Below, piece by piece: positions 39,260 to 46,737 of a DNA stretch of 64,000 nt. The notes under the pieces were generated by a model, which searched no databases, was not told the origin of the DNA, and worked only from the letters and a program-made list of their open reading frames with translations. A program made the position numbers and the translations under genes. Each line of letters opens with the position of its first letter. Within the stretch, counting starts at the first letter, position 1. Source of the stretch: Actinomycetospora callitridis (GTDB lineage: Bacteria > Actinomycetota > Actinomycetes > Mycobacteriales > Pseudonocardiaceae); contig NZ_JAQZAK010000007.1 in assembly GCF_028737265.1 (NCBI RefSeq), positions 237,718-301,717 of the forward strand, written 5' to 3'.

Positions 39260-40006
39260 ATGGTCGAGCAGCACGTCGTGGGCGCCGGCGAACGTGCGGG
39301 CGTCGATCTGGCACGTGCCCTCGAGGACGCGGCCCGCGGGCTGGTCGAACGGGGGGCGGACGAGGACGTCGAGCACACCCTGCAGCTCATCGTGCGGGGC
39401 GCGATCCACACCATCCCGCACGTCGAGCAGGCCGGTGTCTCGCTCGTCGAACGCGGCGGGATCGTGACGGCCCGCGCGCCGAGCAACGACGTCGTGCGCG
39501 AGCTCGACGAGCTCCAGACCGAGCTCGGCGAAGGGCCCTGCCTCGACTCGATCTGGTTCGAGCAGCGGACGTTGATCGAGGACATGACCCAGGTGCGCGC
39601 CCGGTGGCCCCGGTGGGCGGTCGAGGCCGAGCGGCACGGCATCGGGTCGTTGATGGCGTTCCAGCTGTTCGCCGACAAGGGCAGCGCCGGAGCCCTGAAC
39701 CTGTACGCGTCCGAGTCCGGGGTGTTCGACGAGGCCACGGCGGACACCGGCTCGCTGTTCGCCACCCAGGCCGCCCTGGTGCTCCACAGCGCCCGGCGCG
39801 TCCACGGCATGGCCGGCGCCCTGGCCAGCCGCGACCTCATCGGGCAGGCCAAGGGCATTCTCATCGAACGCATGGGCGTGGGTCCCGAGCGGGCCTTCGC
39901 GCTGCTCGTGGAGTCGTCCCAGCAGACGAACATCAAGCTCGTGGACGTCGCGGCCTGGCTGGTCGGCGAGGCACAGTCCGGCAGACCGGCCGAGCAGAGA
40001 CGTTAG
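39260..40006 (+). CDS. GAF-ANTAR transcription antitermination regulator
   Basis: 248 residues. GAF sensor domain about 30-175 (IPHVEQAGVSLVERGGIVTA, LGEGPCLDSIWFEQRTLIED, SLMAFQLFADKGSAGALNLY) and C-terminal ANTAR (RDLIGQAKGILIERMGVGPE, RAFALLVESSQQTNIKLVDV). Such proteins bind nascent RNA hairpins and prevent termination when the sensor is triggered. ATG 39260 has a perfect AAGGAG 6 nt upstream; GTG 39233 overlapping the previous stop is an alternative start. Ends at a strong terminator. Confidence 0.93.
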   Translation: MVEQHVVGAGERAGVDLARALEDAARGLVERGADEDVEHTLQLIVRGAIHTIPHVEQAGVSLVERGGIVTARAPSNDVVRELDELQTELGEGPCLDSIWFEQRTLIEDMTQVRARWPRWAVEAERHGIGSLMAFQLFADKGSAGALNLYASESGVFDEATADTGSLFATQAALVLHSARRVHGMAGALASRDLIGQAKGILIERMGVGPERAFALLVESSQQTNIKLVDVAAWLVGEAQSGRPAEQRR

Positions 40007-40074
40007 CCCGGCACAACGAGGTGGGTACCTGCGCGCCAGGTCGGTCGTGAACCCGCGGGTAGGACGTCGGCTCA

Positions 40075-40110
40075 GGTCCCGTCGGTTCAGCCTTTCGAGC
40101 CGGCGGGACC
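40075..40110. terminator. Bidirectional 13-bp hairpin terminator
   Basis: Stem GGTCCCGTCGGTT / AGCCGGCGGGACC (two G-T pairs) with a 10-nt loop, in the 144-bp gap between the convergent ANTAR and lactonase-like genes. No U-tract, as usual for high-GC actinomycetes. Confidence 0.75.
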
Positions 40111-40150
40111 GTCGTCGTCCCGGGGCTCACACAGCCCGGAACTCCTCCGG

Positions 40151-40921
40151 TCAGGCCAGGCGGACGACGTCGGCCCCGGCGCCCTCGACCACGCGGGGGT
40201 CGTGCCCGGGGACGACGAGACCGTCGTCGCCGGCGAGCTCGACGAGCCGGTCGAAGGCGGCGTGGACGTCGGGCACCGAGTGCAGGATCGGCGGCGGGTG
40301 GTCGGCGGTGAGGTTCTCGTGGAAGTGGGCGGCGTCGGAGGCCAGCACCACCGGGCCGGCCGCGGACCGCACGCGGACCACCTGCATGCCCGCGGTGTGC
40401 CCGCCGACGTGGTGCACCTCCAGCCCGGGCACGATCTCGGCGGAGCCGTCGACGACGTCGAGCCGGGACCGTGCCGGGCCCGTGAGGTGGCCGACGTCCG
40501 CGCCGCTCACCAGCCAGTGCTCGCGGCGGATGCGGGTGGCCACCGGGCCGGTCCAGTAGTCGAGCTCCCGGCGCTGCACGACGTAGCGGGCGGCGGGGAA
40601 GGCCGCGACCGTGCCCGTGTGGTCGTAGTGCAGGTGGCTCAGCACGACGTGGTCGACCTGCTCCGGACGGATCCCCAGCTCGGCGAGCCCCTCGACGGGC
40701 GAGCGGTGGAACGTGATCCCGTCGATGGGCACGGGCCGGGCGGGGTCGATCCCGGCGTCGACGAGGACGACGTGGTCGGCGTTCGACGCGAGCCAGACGT
40801 AGTAGGCGGTGGGGTGGGGCTCGCCCGCGCGCTCGTCGTGGCCGAGGAAGTGCTGGCCCCGCACGCCGGGCCGGCTCGCGAAGCGGACGGCGTGCACCGC
40901 GAACGGCGGTGCCCCGCTCAC
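40151..40921 (-). CDS. Metallo-beta-lactamase-fold hydrolase, N-acyl homoserine lactonase-like
   Basis: 256 residues. SHLHYDH zinc motif at 95-101 (His96, His98, Asp100, His101), further His in HVGGHTAGMQ, Asp in LASDAAHF, and His in VPGHDP, as in AiiA/AttM lactonases that open acyl-homoserine lactones. GTG 40921 overlaps the MHS transporter stop as GTGA, so both are co-translated. In a shikimate/quinate locus its natural substrate could instead be a lactone of the imported hydroaromatic acid; that is inference. Confidence 0.85.
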   Translation of the reverse strand: MSGAPPFAVHAVRFASRPGVRGQHFLGHDERAGEPHPTAYYVWLASNADHVVLVDAGIDPARPVPIDGITFHRSPVEGLAELGIRPEQVDHVVLSHLHYDHTGTVAAFPAARYVVQRRELDYWTGPVATRIRREHWLVSGADVGHLTGPARSRLDVVDGSAEIVPGLEVHHVGGHTAGMQVVRVRSAAGPVVLASDAAHFHENLTADHPPPILHSVPDVHAAFDRLVELAGDDGLVVPGHDPRVVEGAGADVVRLA

Positions 40922-42273
40922 GAGGCCGTCGGGCTGGCCGCGGCGGGCTGCGACCGCGGCACCGGGCTCCCGCCGAGGTCCTCGGTCGGGGTGCGGTAGT
41001 AGTCGCGGCCGGTGGCCACGGCGACGATGTTGAGCAGGCAGACCGCGGCGACGAAGCCCGCGACCGCGGGCCAGTTGCTGCCGTCCTCCCCCGCGAGGGC
41101 GGCGGCGATCGAGGGCGCGAAGCCGGCGACCGCGAAGCCGATCTGCGTGCCGATCGCGACCCCGGAGAGCCGGACGCGGGCGGGGAACATCTCGCCGTAG
41201 AAGGCGGGCCACACGCCACCGGTGGCGCTGTTGCCGAGGCCGAACACCAGGATGCCGAAGACGAAGATCCAGACGTAGTTGCCGGCCGAGATCGCGGCGA
41301 GGTAGCAGGCCATCGTCACGGCCATCGCGATCGAGCCGGCGAGGAACACGGGCTTGCGGCCGATGCGGTCGCCCAGCGCGCCGAAGAGCGGGATGACGAC
41401 GATGGCGACGAGGTTCGCCACCACCCCGACCCAGAGCATCGCGGTGCGCGAGAGCCCGACGTCGTTCACGGCGTAGGACAGCGCGTAGACGGTGAAGATC
41501 GTGCTGACGGTGGCGATGGTGGAGGCCAGCACCACCCTGATCACGGCGCCGAGGTGCGAGCTGAACAGCACCTTGACGGGCGCACGGGCGGTCTCGGCGC
41601 GACGCTGCTGCTCCTGGAAGACCGGCGTCTCGTCGAGGGTGCGGCGGATGAGGAGACCGGCGACGACCACGATCGCGCTGAGCCAGAACGGCACGCGCCA
41701 GCCCCAGCTCAGCAGGTCCTCCGTGGGCAGCGCGGCCACCGGCAGGAAGATCGCGGTGGCGAGCACCTGGCCGAACTGGGTGCCGCCGAGGGTGAAGCTC
41801 GTGAAGTAGGCGCGGCGGTTCGACGGGGCGTGCTCGAGGCTCGTCGACGAGGCGCCGGCCTGCTCACCGCCCGCCGAGAAGCCCTGCAGCAGGCGCAGCA
41901 CGACGAGGATGATCGGCGCGGCGATGCCGATGGACGCGTAGGTCGGCAGGCAGCCGACGGCGAACGTCGCGACGCCCATGAGCAGCACCGTCGACACGAG
42001 GATCCGCTTGCGGCCGAAGCGGTCGCCGAGGTGTCCCAGCACGAACGCCCCGACCGGTCGCGCCACGTAGCCCGCGCCGAACGTGGCGAGGGCGAGCAGC
42101 GTGCCGGTGGCCGGCTCGGCCCCGGGGAAGAACAGCTTGTTGAACACCAGCGCGGCGGCCGTGCCGTAGATGAAGAAGTCGTAGTACTCCAGCGCGCTGC
42201 CGATCCAGGCGGCCAGCGCGGCCTTGCGGGGCTGGGCGGGGGGCCCGGTGGGCGCCTGCGGCGATGCGGTCAC
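40918..42273 (-). CDS. MFS transporter of the metabolite:H+ symporter (MHS) family, ShiA-like
   Basis: 451 residues, 12 membrane segments. MHS signatures: WIGSALEYYDFFIYGTAAAL, RPVGAFVLGHLGDRFGRK, LQGFSAGGEQAGAS, and GALGDRIGRKPVFLAG. ShiA of enterics imports shikimate by this mechanism. GTG 42273 is chosen because GAGGAG lies 5 nt upstream; GTG 42279 is possible. The locus (shikimate dehydrogenase-like and dehydroshikimate dehydratase genes across the regulator) points to shikimate, quinate or dehydroshikimate as substrate. Confidence 0.9.
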   Translation of the reverse strand: MTASPQAPTGPPAQPRKAALAAWIGSALEYYDFFIYGTAAALVFNKLFFPGAEPATGTLLALATFGAGYVARPVGAFVLGHLGDRFGRKRILVSTVLLMGVATFAVGCLPTYASIGIAAPIILVVLRLLQGFSAGGEQAGASSTSLEHAPSNRRAYFTSFTLGGTQFGQVLATAIFLPVAALPTEDLLSWGWRVPFWLSAIVVVAGLLIRRTLDETPVFQEQQRRAETARAPVKVLFSSHLGAVIRVVLASTIATVSTIFTVYALSYAVNDVGLSRTAMLWVGVVANLVAIVVIPLFGALGDRIGRKPVFLAGSIAMAVTMACYLAAISAGNYVWIFVFGILVFGLGNSATGGVWPAFYGEMFPARVRLSGVAIGTQIGFAVAGFAPSIAAALAGEDGSNWPAVAGFVAAVCLLNIVAVATGRDYYRTPTEDLGGSPVPRSQPAAASPTAS

Positions 42274-42300
42274 GACCACTCCTCGACACGGTGCGTCTAT

Positions 42301-42327
42301 GTACCGTTTGGTTACGTACCGGATGGT
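42301..42327. promoter_or_regulatory. Two direct-repeat TetR sites before the MHS transporter
   Basis: GTACCGTTTGGT (42301-42312) and GTACCGGATGGT (42316-42327) repeat with a 15-bp period, 28-54 bp before the transporter start. The second 12-mer recurs inverted and exact at 43124-43135, ahead of the divergent dehydrogenase gene. Likely operators of the TetR regulator between them. Confidence 0.7.
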
Positions 42328-42362
42328 GAGTTGAGACGCACGGCCGTGTCAAGCCGCTCGGG

Positions 42363-43067
42363 TCAGGCTCGGCCGACGTGCGCAGTCAGGTACTCCAGGA
42401 CGAGGTCGCCGACCATGCGCCGGTAGTGCGCGCGCCGGCCGGGGTCGAGGAGGTCCCGGTCGAACACGGCCTGGAAGGTGTGCCGGTTCGCGAGGCGGAA
42501 GATGCAGAACGCGCTGATCACCATGTGCACGTCGAGGGCGTCGACGTCGGCGCGGAAGAGCCCCGCCGCGTGGCCGCGCTCCAGGATGCCGCCCAGCACG
42601 TCGACGGCCGGGGCCGCGAGGCCGGGTAGGGCCTCGGACGTGCGCAGGTGCTCGGCGCGGTGGATGTTCTCGATCGCCACGAGACGGACGAAGTCGGGGT
42701 GCGACTCGTGGTGGTCGAACGTCAGCTCGGCCAGCGCCCGCATCGCGCGGGCCGGGTCGAGGTGCTCGACCTCCAGCTGGGCCTCGAGGACCCGGATGCC
42801 GGCGTAGGCGTGCTCGAGCACCGCCAGGTAGAGGCCGCGCTTGCTGCCGAAGTAGTAGTAGATCATCCGCTTGGTCGTGCGGGTGCGGGCCGCGATCTCG
42901 TCCACGCGCGCGCCGGAGAACCCGTGGTCGGCGAACTCGGTGGTGGCCACGGCCAGCAGGTCGGCACGGGTGCGGGCGGCGTCGCGGCGACGCTCGGCCA
43001 CCCCCTCCTCGGCCACCCCCTCCTCGGCCACCCCTGCCTCCTCGGTCACCCCTGCCTCCTCGGTCAC
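42363..43067 (-). CDS. TetR-family regulator of the shikimate/quinate locus
   Basis: 234 residues. HTH region LLAVATTEFADHGFSGARVD and EIAARTRTTKRMIYYYFGSK; C-terminal domain like TetR_C_33/QuiR types with FDHHESHPDFVRLVAIENIH. The first about 25 residues are acidic short repeats from tandem DNA repeats. GTG 43067 is the first of several possible GTG starts within the repeats. It lies between its two presumed target promoters and is oriented with the transporter. Confidence 0.9.
   Translation of the reverse strand: MTEEAGVTEEAGVAEEGVAEEGVAERRRDAARTRADLLAVATTEFADHGFSGARVDEIAARTRTTKRMIYYYFGSKRGLYLAVLEHAYAGIRVLEAQLEVEHLDPARAMRALAELTFDHHESHPDFVRLVAIENIHRAEHLRTSEALPGLAAPAVDVLGGILERGHAAGLFRADVDALDVHMVISAFCIFRLANRHTFQAVFDRDLLDPGRRAHYRRMVGDLVLEYLTAHVGRA
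42996..43067 (-). repeat. Short tandem repeats at the start of the tetR gene
   Basis: Two 18-bp units (coding for VTEEAG) followed by two 15-bp units (VAEEG) make up the first codons of the regulator. Each unit carries a GTG, so unit gain or loss keeps the frame and always leaves a start codon, but would alter distance to the ribosome site. Confidence 0.85.
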
Positions 43068-43123
43068 GGCCCCGACCCTAGGCGGCGCGGACCGCGACGG
43101 AAGCCCGAGGCGCTGGATAATGA

Positions 43124-43138
43124 ACCATCCGGTACGTA
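43124..43138. promoter_or_regulatory. TetR site before the shikimate dehydrogenase-like gene
   Basis: ACCATCCGGTACGTA, the exact reverse complement of bases 42313-42327. It overlaps TACGTA (43133-43138), a possible -10, 12 bp before the GTG start. Shared 15-mer in two promoters supports a common regulator. Confidence 0.7.
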
Positions 43139-43149
43139 GGCTGCGCGCC

Positions 43150-44061
43150 GTGAGACTCGTCGCCGACCCCGACACCGTGCACGTCGGCCTCATCGGTGCG
43201 GGCATCGGCCCGTCGCTCTCCCCCGCGCTGCACGAGCGCGAGGCGCGCGCTCTCGGGCTGGCGTACCGCTACACGCTCGTGGACCTCGACGTGCGGGGCC
43301 TGGGCCCCGCCGACGTCGGCGACCTCCTCGTCGAGGCCCGCGACGCCGGGCTGCGGGGCGTCAACGTCACCCATCCCGTCAAGCAGCGGATCCTGCCCCA
43401 CCTCGACGCGCTGTCCCCCGACGCCGCGGCGATCGGGGCGGTCAACACGGTGGTGTTCGACGGGCACCGCAGCCTGGGCCACAACACCGACTGGTCGGGC
43501 TTCGCCGCGGCCCTGCGGACGGGCCTGCCCGGGGCCGCGCTCGGACGGGTCGCCGTGCTCGGTGCCGGTGGTGCCGGCGCCGCCGCGGCCCACGCGCTGC
43601 TCACCGCCGGGGCCGGCGCCGTCGACGTCCTCGATGTCGACGCCGGCCGGGCCCGCGGGCTCGTCGCCCGGCTCGACGCGACCTTCGGCCCCGGCCGCGC
43701 GCACGCCGCCGCGGCCGACGCCATCGGCGACGTCCTGGCCTCCGCCGACGGCCTGGTCCACGCCACCCCGACCGGCATGGCCGACCACCCCGGCCTGCCC
43801 GTCCCGGCCACGGTGCTGCACCCGCGCCTGTGGATCGCCGAGATCGTCTACCGCCCGCTGCGGACCGCCCTGCTGGACGCCGCGGCCGGGATCGGCTGCC
43901 CGACGCTCGACGGCGGCCTGATGGCGGTGCACCAGGCCGCCGACGCTTTGCACCTGTTCACCGGGCTGGCGCCCGACACCACCCGGATGCGACGCCACCT
44001 GCACGAGCTCGTCGGTGAACCCCCCCCCCCCCCCCCCCGGGAGGACCACCGTGCCGGCTGA
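43150..44061 (+). CDS. Shikimate/quinate dehydrogenase-family protein
   Basis: 303 residues. GPSLSP (Ser22/Ser24) binding the substrate, catalytic Lys78 in NVTHPVKQ, Asn99, Asp114 in GHNTDWSGF, and the nucleotide loop VLGAGGAGAAAAHALL. In a catabolic locus it should oxidise shikimate or quinate to the 3-dehydro acid with NAD(P). GTG 43150 is used because the upstream ATG lies inside the operator. The end, six prolines then REDHRAG, is coded by 19 consecutive C's and is not part of the fold; the stop overlaps the next gene by 11 bp. Confidence 0.9.
   Translation: MRLVADPDTVHVGLIGAGIGPSLSPALHEREARALGLAYRYTLVDLDVRGLGPADVGDLLVEARDAGLRGVNVTHPVKQRILPHLDALSPDAAAIGAVNTVVFDGHRSLGHNTDWSGFAAALRTGLPGAALGRVAVLGAGGAGAAAAHALLTAGAGAVDVLDVDAGRARGLVARLDATFGPGRAHAAAADAIGDVLASADGLVHATPTGMADHPGLPVPATVLHPRLWIAEIVYRPLRTALLDAAAGIGCPTLDGGLMAVHQAADALHLFTGLAPDTTRMRRHLHELVGEPPPPPPREDHRAG
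44020..44038 (+). repeat. Homopolymer of 19 C's at the end of the dehydrogenase gene
   Basis: Nineteen C's in a row inside the coding sequence, just before the ribosome site GGGAGG of the next gene. Frame arithmetic: the next gene is in the +1 frame, so loss of one C (or gain of two) joins the two proteins in one chain. Loss or gain by strand slippage is expected for a run this long. Confidence 0.9.
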
Positions 44062-45892
44062 CCCCCGCACCGCCGTCGCCACGGTCTGCCTGTCCGGCGC
44101 CCTGGAGGACAAGCTGGCCGCCGCCGCCACGGCGGGCTTCGACGGCGTCGAGATCTTCGAGCCCGACCTCGTCGCGTCGCCCATGTCGCCGGGCGAGGTC
44201 CGGCTGCGCTGCGCCGACCTGGGCCTGTCGATCGACCTCTACCAGCCGTTCCGCGACCTCGACTCCACCGACGACGACCGCCTCGCCGCGAACCACCGTC
44301 GCGCCGAGCACAAGTTCGACGTCATGCGCGCGCTGGGCACCGACACCGTGCTCGTGTGCTCCTCGGTGGCCCCCGACGCCGTCGCGGACCCCGACCGGCT
44401 CGCCGGCCAGCTGCACGGCCTGGCCGACCGGGCCGCCGAGCGCGGCCTGCGCCTGGCCTACGAGGCGCTCGCCTGGGGCCGGCACGTCGACACGTGGGAG
44501 GCGTCCTGGGACGTCGTCCGGCGGGCCGACCACCCGGCGCTGGGACTCTGCCTCGACAGCTTCCACGTCCTCTCCCGCACGTCCGAGATCGACGGGATCG
44601 CCGGGATCCCCGGCGAGAAGATCTTCTTCCTCCAGCTCGCCGACGCCCCGGTGCTCTCGATGGACGTGCTGCAGTGGAGCCGCCACCACCGGCTGTTCCC
44701 CGGCCAGGGCGGCTTCGACCTGCCGCGCTTCCTCGCCGCGGTCCTGGACGCCGGCTACGCGGGCCCGCTCTCGCTCGAGGTCTTCAACGACGTCTTCCGC
44801 CAGGCCGACCCCGTGCGCACCGCCGTGGACGGGCACCGCTCCCTGCTCGCGCTCGCCGAGGCCACGGCCGCCGGCGGCGCCGGCACCGACCCGGTGGGCG
44901 GGCCCGCGCCCGCGGTCGAGGGCACGGCGTTCGTCGAGATCGCCACCGGGGGCGAGGACCCCGCGCTCGACGACGCGCTCACCGCCCTGGGCTTCGTTCG
45001 CACCGGGCAGCACCTCACCAAGCCCGTCGACCGCTGGGAGCAGGGCCGCGCCCGCATCCTGGTCAACCGCACCGAGGGCCCCTCCGCGGCGATCAGCGCG
45101 CTCGCGGTCGAGTCGGCGGACCCACCGGCGGCGGCCCGGCGCGCGGCCCGGCTCGGGGCGCCCCGCCTCGCCCGCGCGCACGGTCCCGCCGAGGCCGACC
45201 TCCCCGCCGTCGCCGCCCCCGACGGCACCGCGCTGTTCTTCTGCCGACCCGGTGTCGACGCGGACTGGAGCGGCGACTTCCGGGCCACCGGGAGCACGGC
45301 CGGGGGCCTGGGCATCACCGGCGTGGACCACGTGGGGCTCGCCCAGCCCTTCGACCACTTCGACGAGGCGACCCTGTTCTACCGCGCGGTCCTCGGGCTG
45401 CAGCCCGGCAGCGCCGGCGAGTTCGCGGCCCCGTTCGGCCTCGTGCGCAGCCGCGCCCTCGCCGATCCCGCCCGGCGCGTCCGCCTGGCCCTCACGGTCT
45501 CGCTGCTGCGTCGCGGCGAGTGGGCCCCCGGCATCCCGGAGCCGCAGTACATCGCGCTCGCCGTCGACGACGTCGTGGCCGCCGCCCGCGCCGCGCGGGC
45601 GGCCGGGGCGCCCCTGCTCGGCATCCCGGACAACTACTACGACGACCTCGCCGCGCGCGTCGACCTGCCCCCCGACCGGCTCGCGGCGTACCGCGAGCTC
45701 GGCGTCCTGCACGACCAGGGCCCGGGCGGCGCCTACCTGCAGGTCTGCACCGAGGTCCTCGCGGGGCGCATCTTCGTCGCCCTCGTCGAGCGGGTGGGCG
45801 ACGACGACGGGTACGGCTGGACCGACACCCCGGTGCGCATGAGCGCCCACCGCCGGCAGCGCCTCGCGCGCCGGGCGCTCACCCCCGGATGA
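44051..45892 (+). CDS. quiC: 3-dehydroshikimate dehydratase, two-domain (sugar-isomerase-like + HPPD-like) type
   Basis: 613 residues. N-terminal TIM barrel of the xylose-isomerase-like/AP-endonuclease-2 group (GFDGVEIFEPDL; LAYEALAWGRHVDTWE; LGLCLDSFHVLSR; FLQLADAP; PLSLEVFNDVFR) with metal-binding Glu/Asp/His residues, joined from about residue 300 to two vicinal-oxygen-chelate repeats like 4-hydroxyphenylpyruvate dioxygenase (GVDHVGLAQPFDHFDEATLF; QYIALAVDDVVAAA). This architecture is that of QuiC-type dehydratases, which make protocatechuate from 3-dehydroshikimate. GTG 44051 has GGGAGG 6-7 nt upstream. Convergent end overlaps the DUF3159 gene by 14 bp. Confidence 0.9.
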   Translation: MPADPRTAVATVCLSGALEDKLAAAATAGFDGVEIFEPDLVASPMSPGEVRLRCADLGLSIDLYQPFRDLDSTDDDRLAANHRRAEHKFDVMRALGTDTVLVCSSVAPDAVADPDRLAGQLHGLADRAAERGLRLAYEALAWGRHVDTWEASWDVVRRADHPALGLCLDSFHVLSRTSEIDGIAGIPGEKIFFLQLADAPVLSMDVLQWSRHHRLFPGQGGFDLPRFLAAVLDAGYAGPLSLEVFNDVFRQADPVRTAVDGHRSLLALAEATAAGGAGTDPVGGPAPAVEGTAFVEIATGGEDPALDDALTALGFVRTGQHLTKPVDRWEQGRARILVNRTEGPSAAISALAVESADPPAAARRAARLGAPRLARAHGPAEADLPAVAAPDGTALFFCRPGVDADWSGDFRATGSTAGGLGITGVDHVGLAQPFDHFDEATLFYRAVLGLQPGSAGEFAAPFGLVRSRALADPARRVRLALTVSLLRRGEWAPGIPEPQYIALAVDDVVAAARAARAAGAPLLGIPDNYYDDLAARVDLPPDRLAAYRELGVLHDQGPGGAYLQVCTEVLAGRIFVALVERVGDDDGYGWTDTPVRMSAHRRQRLARRALTPG

Positions 45893-46469
45893 GACGACCC
45901 TCGCGCCCCCGGGTCGTCGGGGTGATCAGGCGCCGGGTCGACCGGCGGAAGGCCCAGAAGGCGACGACCGCGGCCACGAGGGTCATCGGCGTGCCCATCA
46001 CGACCTTCGCGATCGCGAGCCCGCCGGTCGAGTCGATGCCGTAGAGCCACTGCGTCACCACGAAGCGGGCGCCGAACACGGCCGCGGCGGCCAGCGTCGC
46101 GACGTCGTGGGCGCGCCGGGCCGGTCGGTCCTGCCGCCACGCGTGGCCACCCCCGTGCAGGGCGTTCCACGCGAGACCGGTCAGCGGCCGGCGGACGACG
46201 ACCGACGCCGTGGTGGCGACGAGGCCGACCAGGGCGGCCACGATGCCGACGAGGAAGAAGTTGCTGGCCGAGCCGGTCCAGACCGCGATCCCGCTCGCGA
46301 TCGCGACGCCGAACACGCCGCCGAGCACCGTCGACGTGGGCTCCCCGCGCACCCGGAAGATCGCGGCCTGCACCAGGGCGACGGCGAGGGCGATGCCCGC
46401 CGCCGCGAGCAGCGGGACCACGACGATCGCGACGGCGAACACCACCTGCGGGATCGCCGCGCCCAGCAC
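45879..46469 (-). CDS. DUF3159 family membrane protein
   Basis: 196 residues, about five or six hydrophobic segments. DUF3159 pattern: AAIPQVVFAVAIVVVPLLAA, GVFGVAIASGIAVWTGSASN then FFLVG, and RRPLTGLAWNAL. Function unknown; conserved in actinomycetes. GTG 46469 begins 3 bp after the stop of a 46-codon gene. Confidence 0.88.
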   Translation of the reverse strand: MLGAAIPQVVFAVAIVVVPLLAAAGIALAVALVQAAIFRVRGEPTSTVLGGVFGVAIASGIAVWTGSASNFFLVGIVAALVGLVATTASVVVRRPLTGLAWNALHGGGHAWRQDRPARRAHDVATLAAAAVFGARFVVTQWLYGIDSTGGLAIAKVVMGTPMTLVAAVVAFWAFRRSTRRLITPTTRGREGRLIRG

Positions 46470-46472
46470 GCC

Positions 46473-46613
46473 TCACGGCCAGCCGACGCGCTCGAGCAGC
46501 GTCATGGGCCGGTCCCCGGGGCCCGGGACGGGCACCTCGTCGGTCGGGGTCGCGTCGACGTCCCCGGCAACGGCCCCGGGGTGCGACGGACACTGCGGCA
46601 TCGGCGCTCTCAT
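46473..46613 (-). CDS. Small hypothetical protein ahead of DUF3159
   Basis: 46 residues, MRAPMPQCPSHPGAVAGDVD at the start, no recognised domain, Pro-rich with a C-terminal MTLLERVGWP. Support comes from a perfect GGAGG 6 nt before ATG 46613 and from tight coupling (3 bp) to the DUF3159 gene. It may serve mainly to couple translation. Confidence 0.5.
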   Translation of the reverse strand: MRAPMPQCPSHPGAVAGDVDATPTDEVPVPGPGDRPMTLLERVGWP

Positions 46614-46737
46614 GGCGGTCCTCCGTCGTCGGAGCGGGCCCGGACGAGCTCGCTGCCCCCGACGAGACGCCGTGCCGCCGCGGCACACTCAACCGCTCGC
46701 GCGCGTGAGCGCCGTCACCCCCCGAGCGGGGTGGGTC

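Noticed and set aside
42871..43149. Upstream extension of the shikimate dehydrogenase frame
   Set aside because: It would run through the TetR site and antisense of the tetR repeats; the family N-terminus begins right after GTG 43150.
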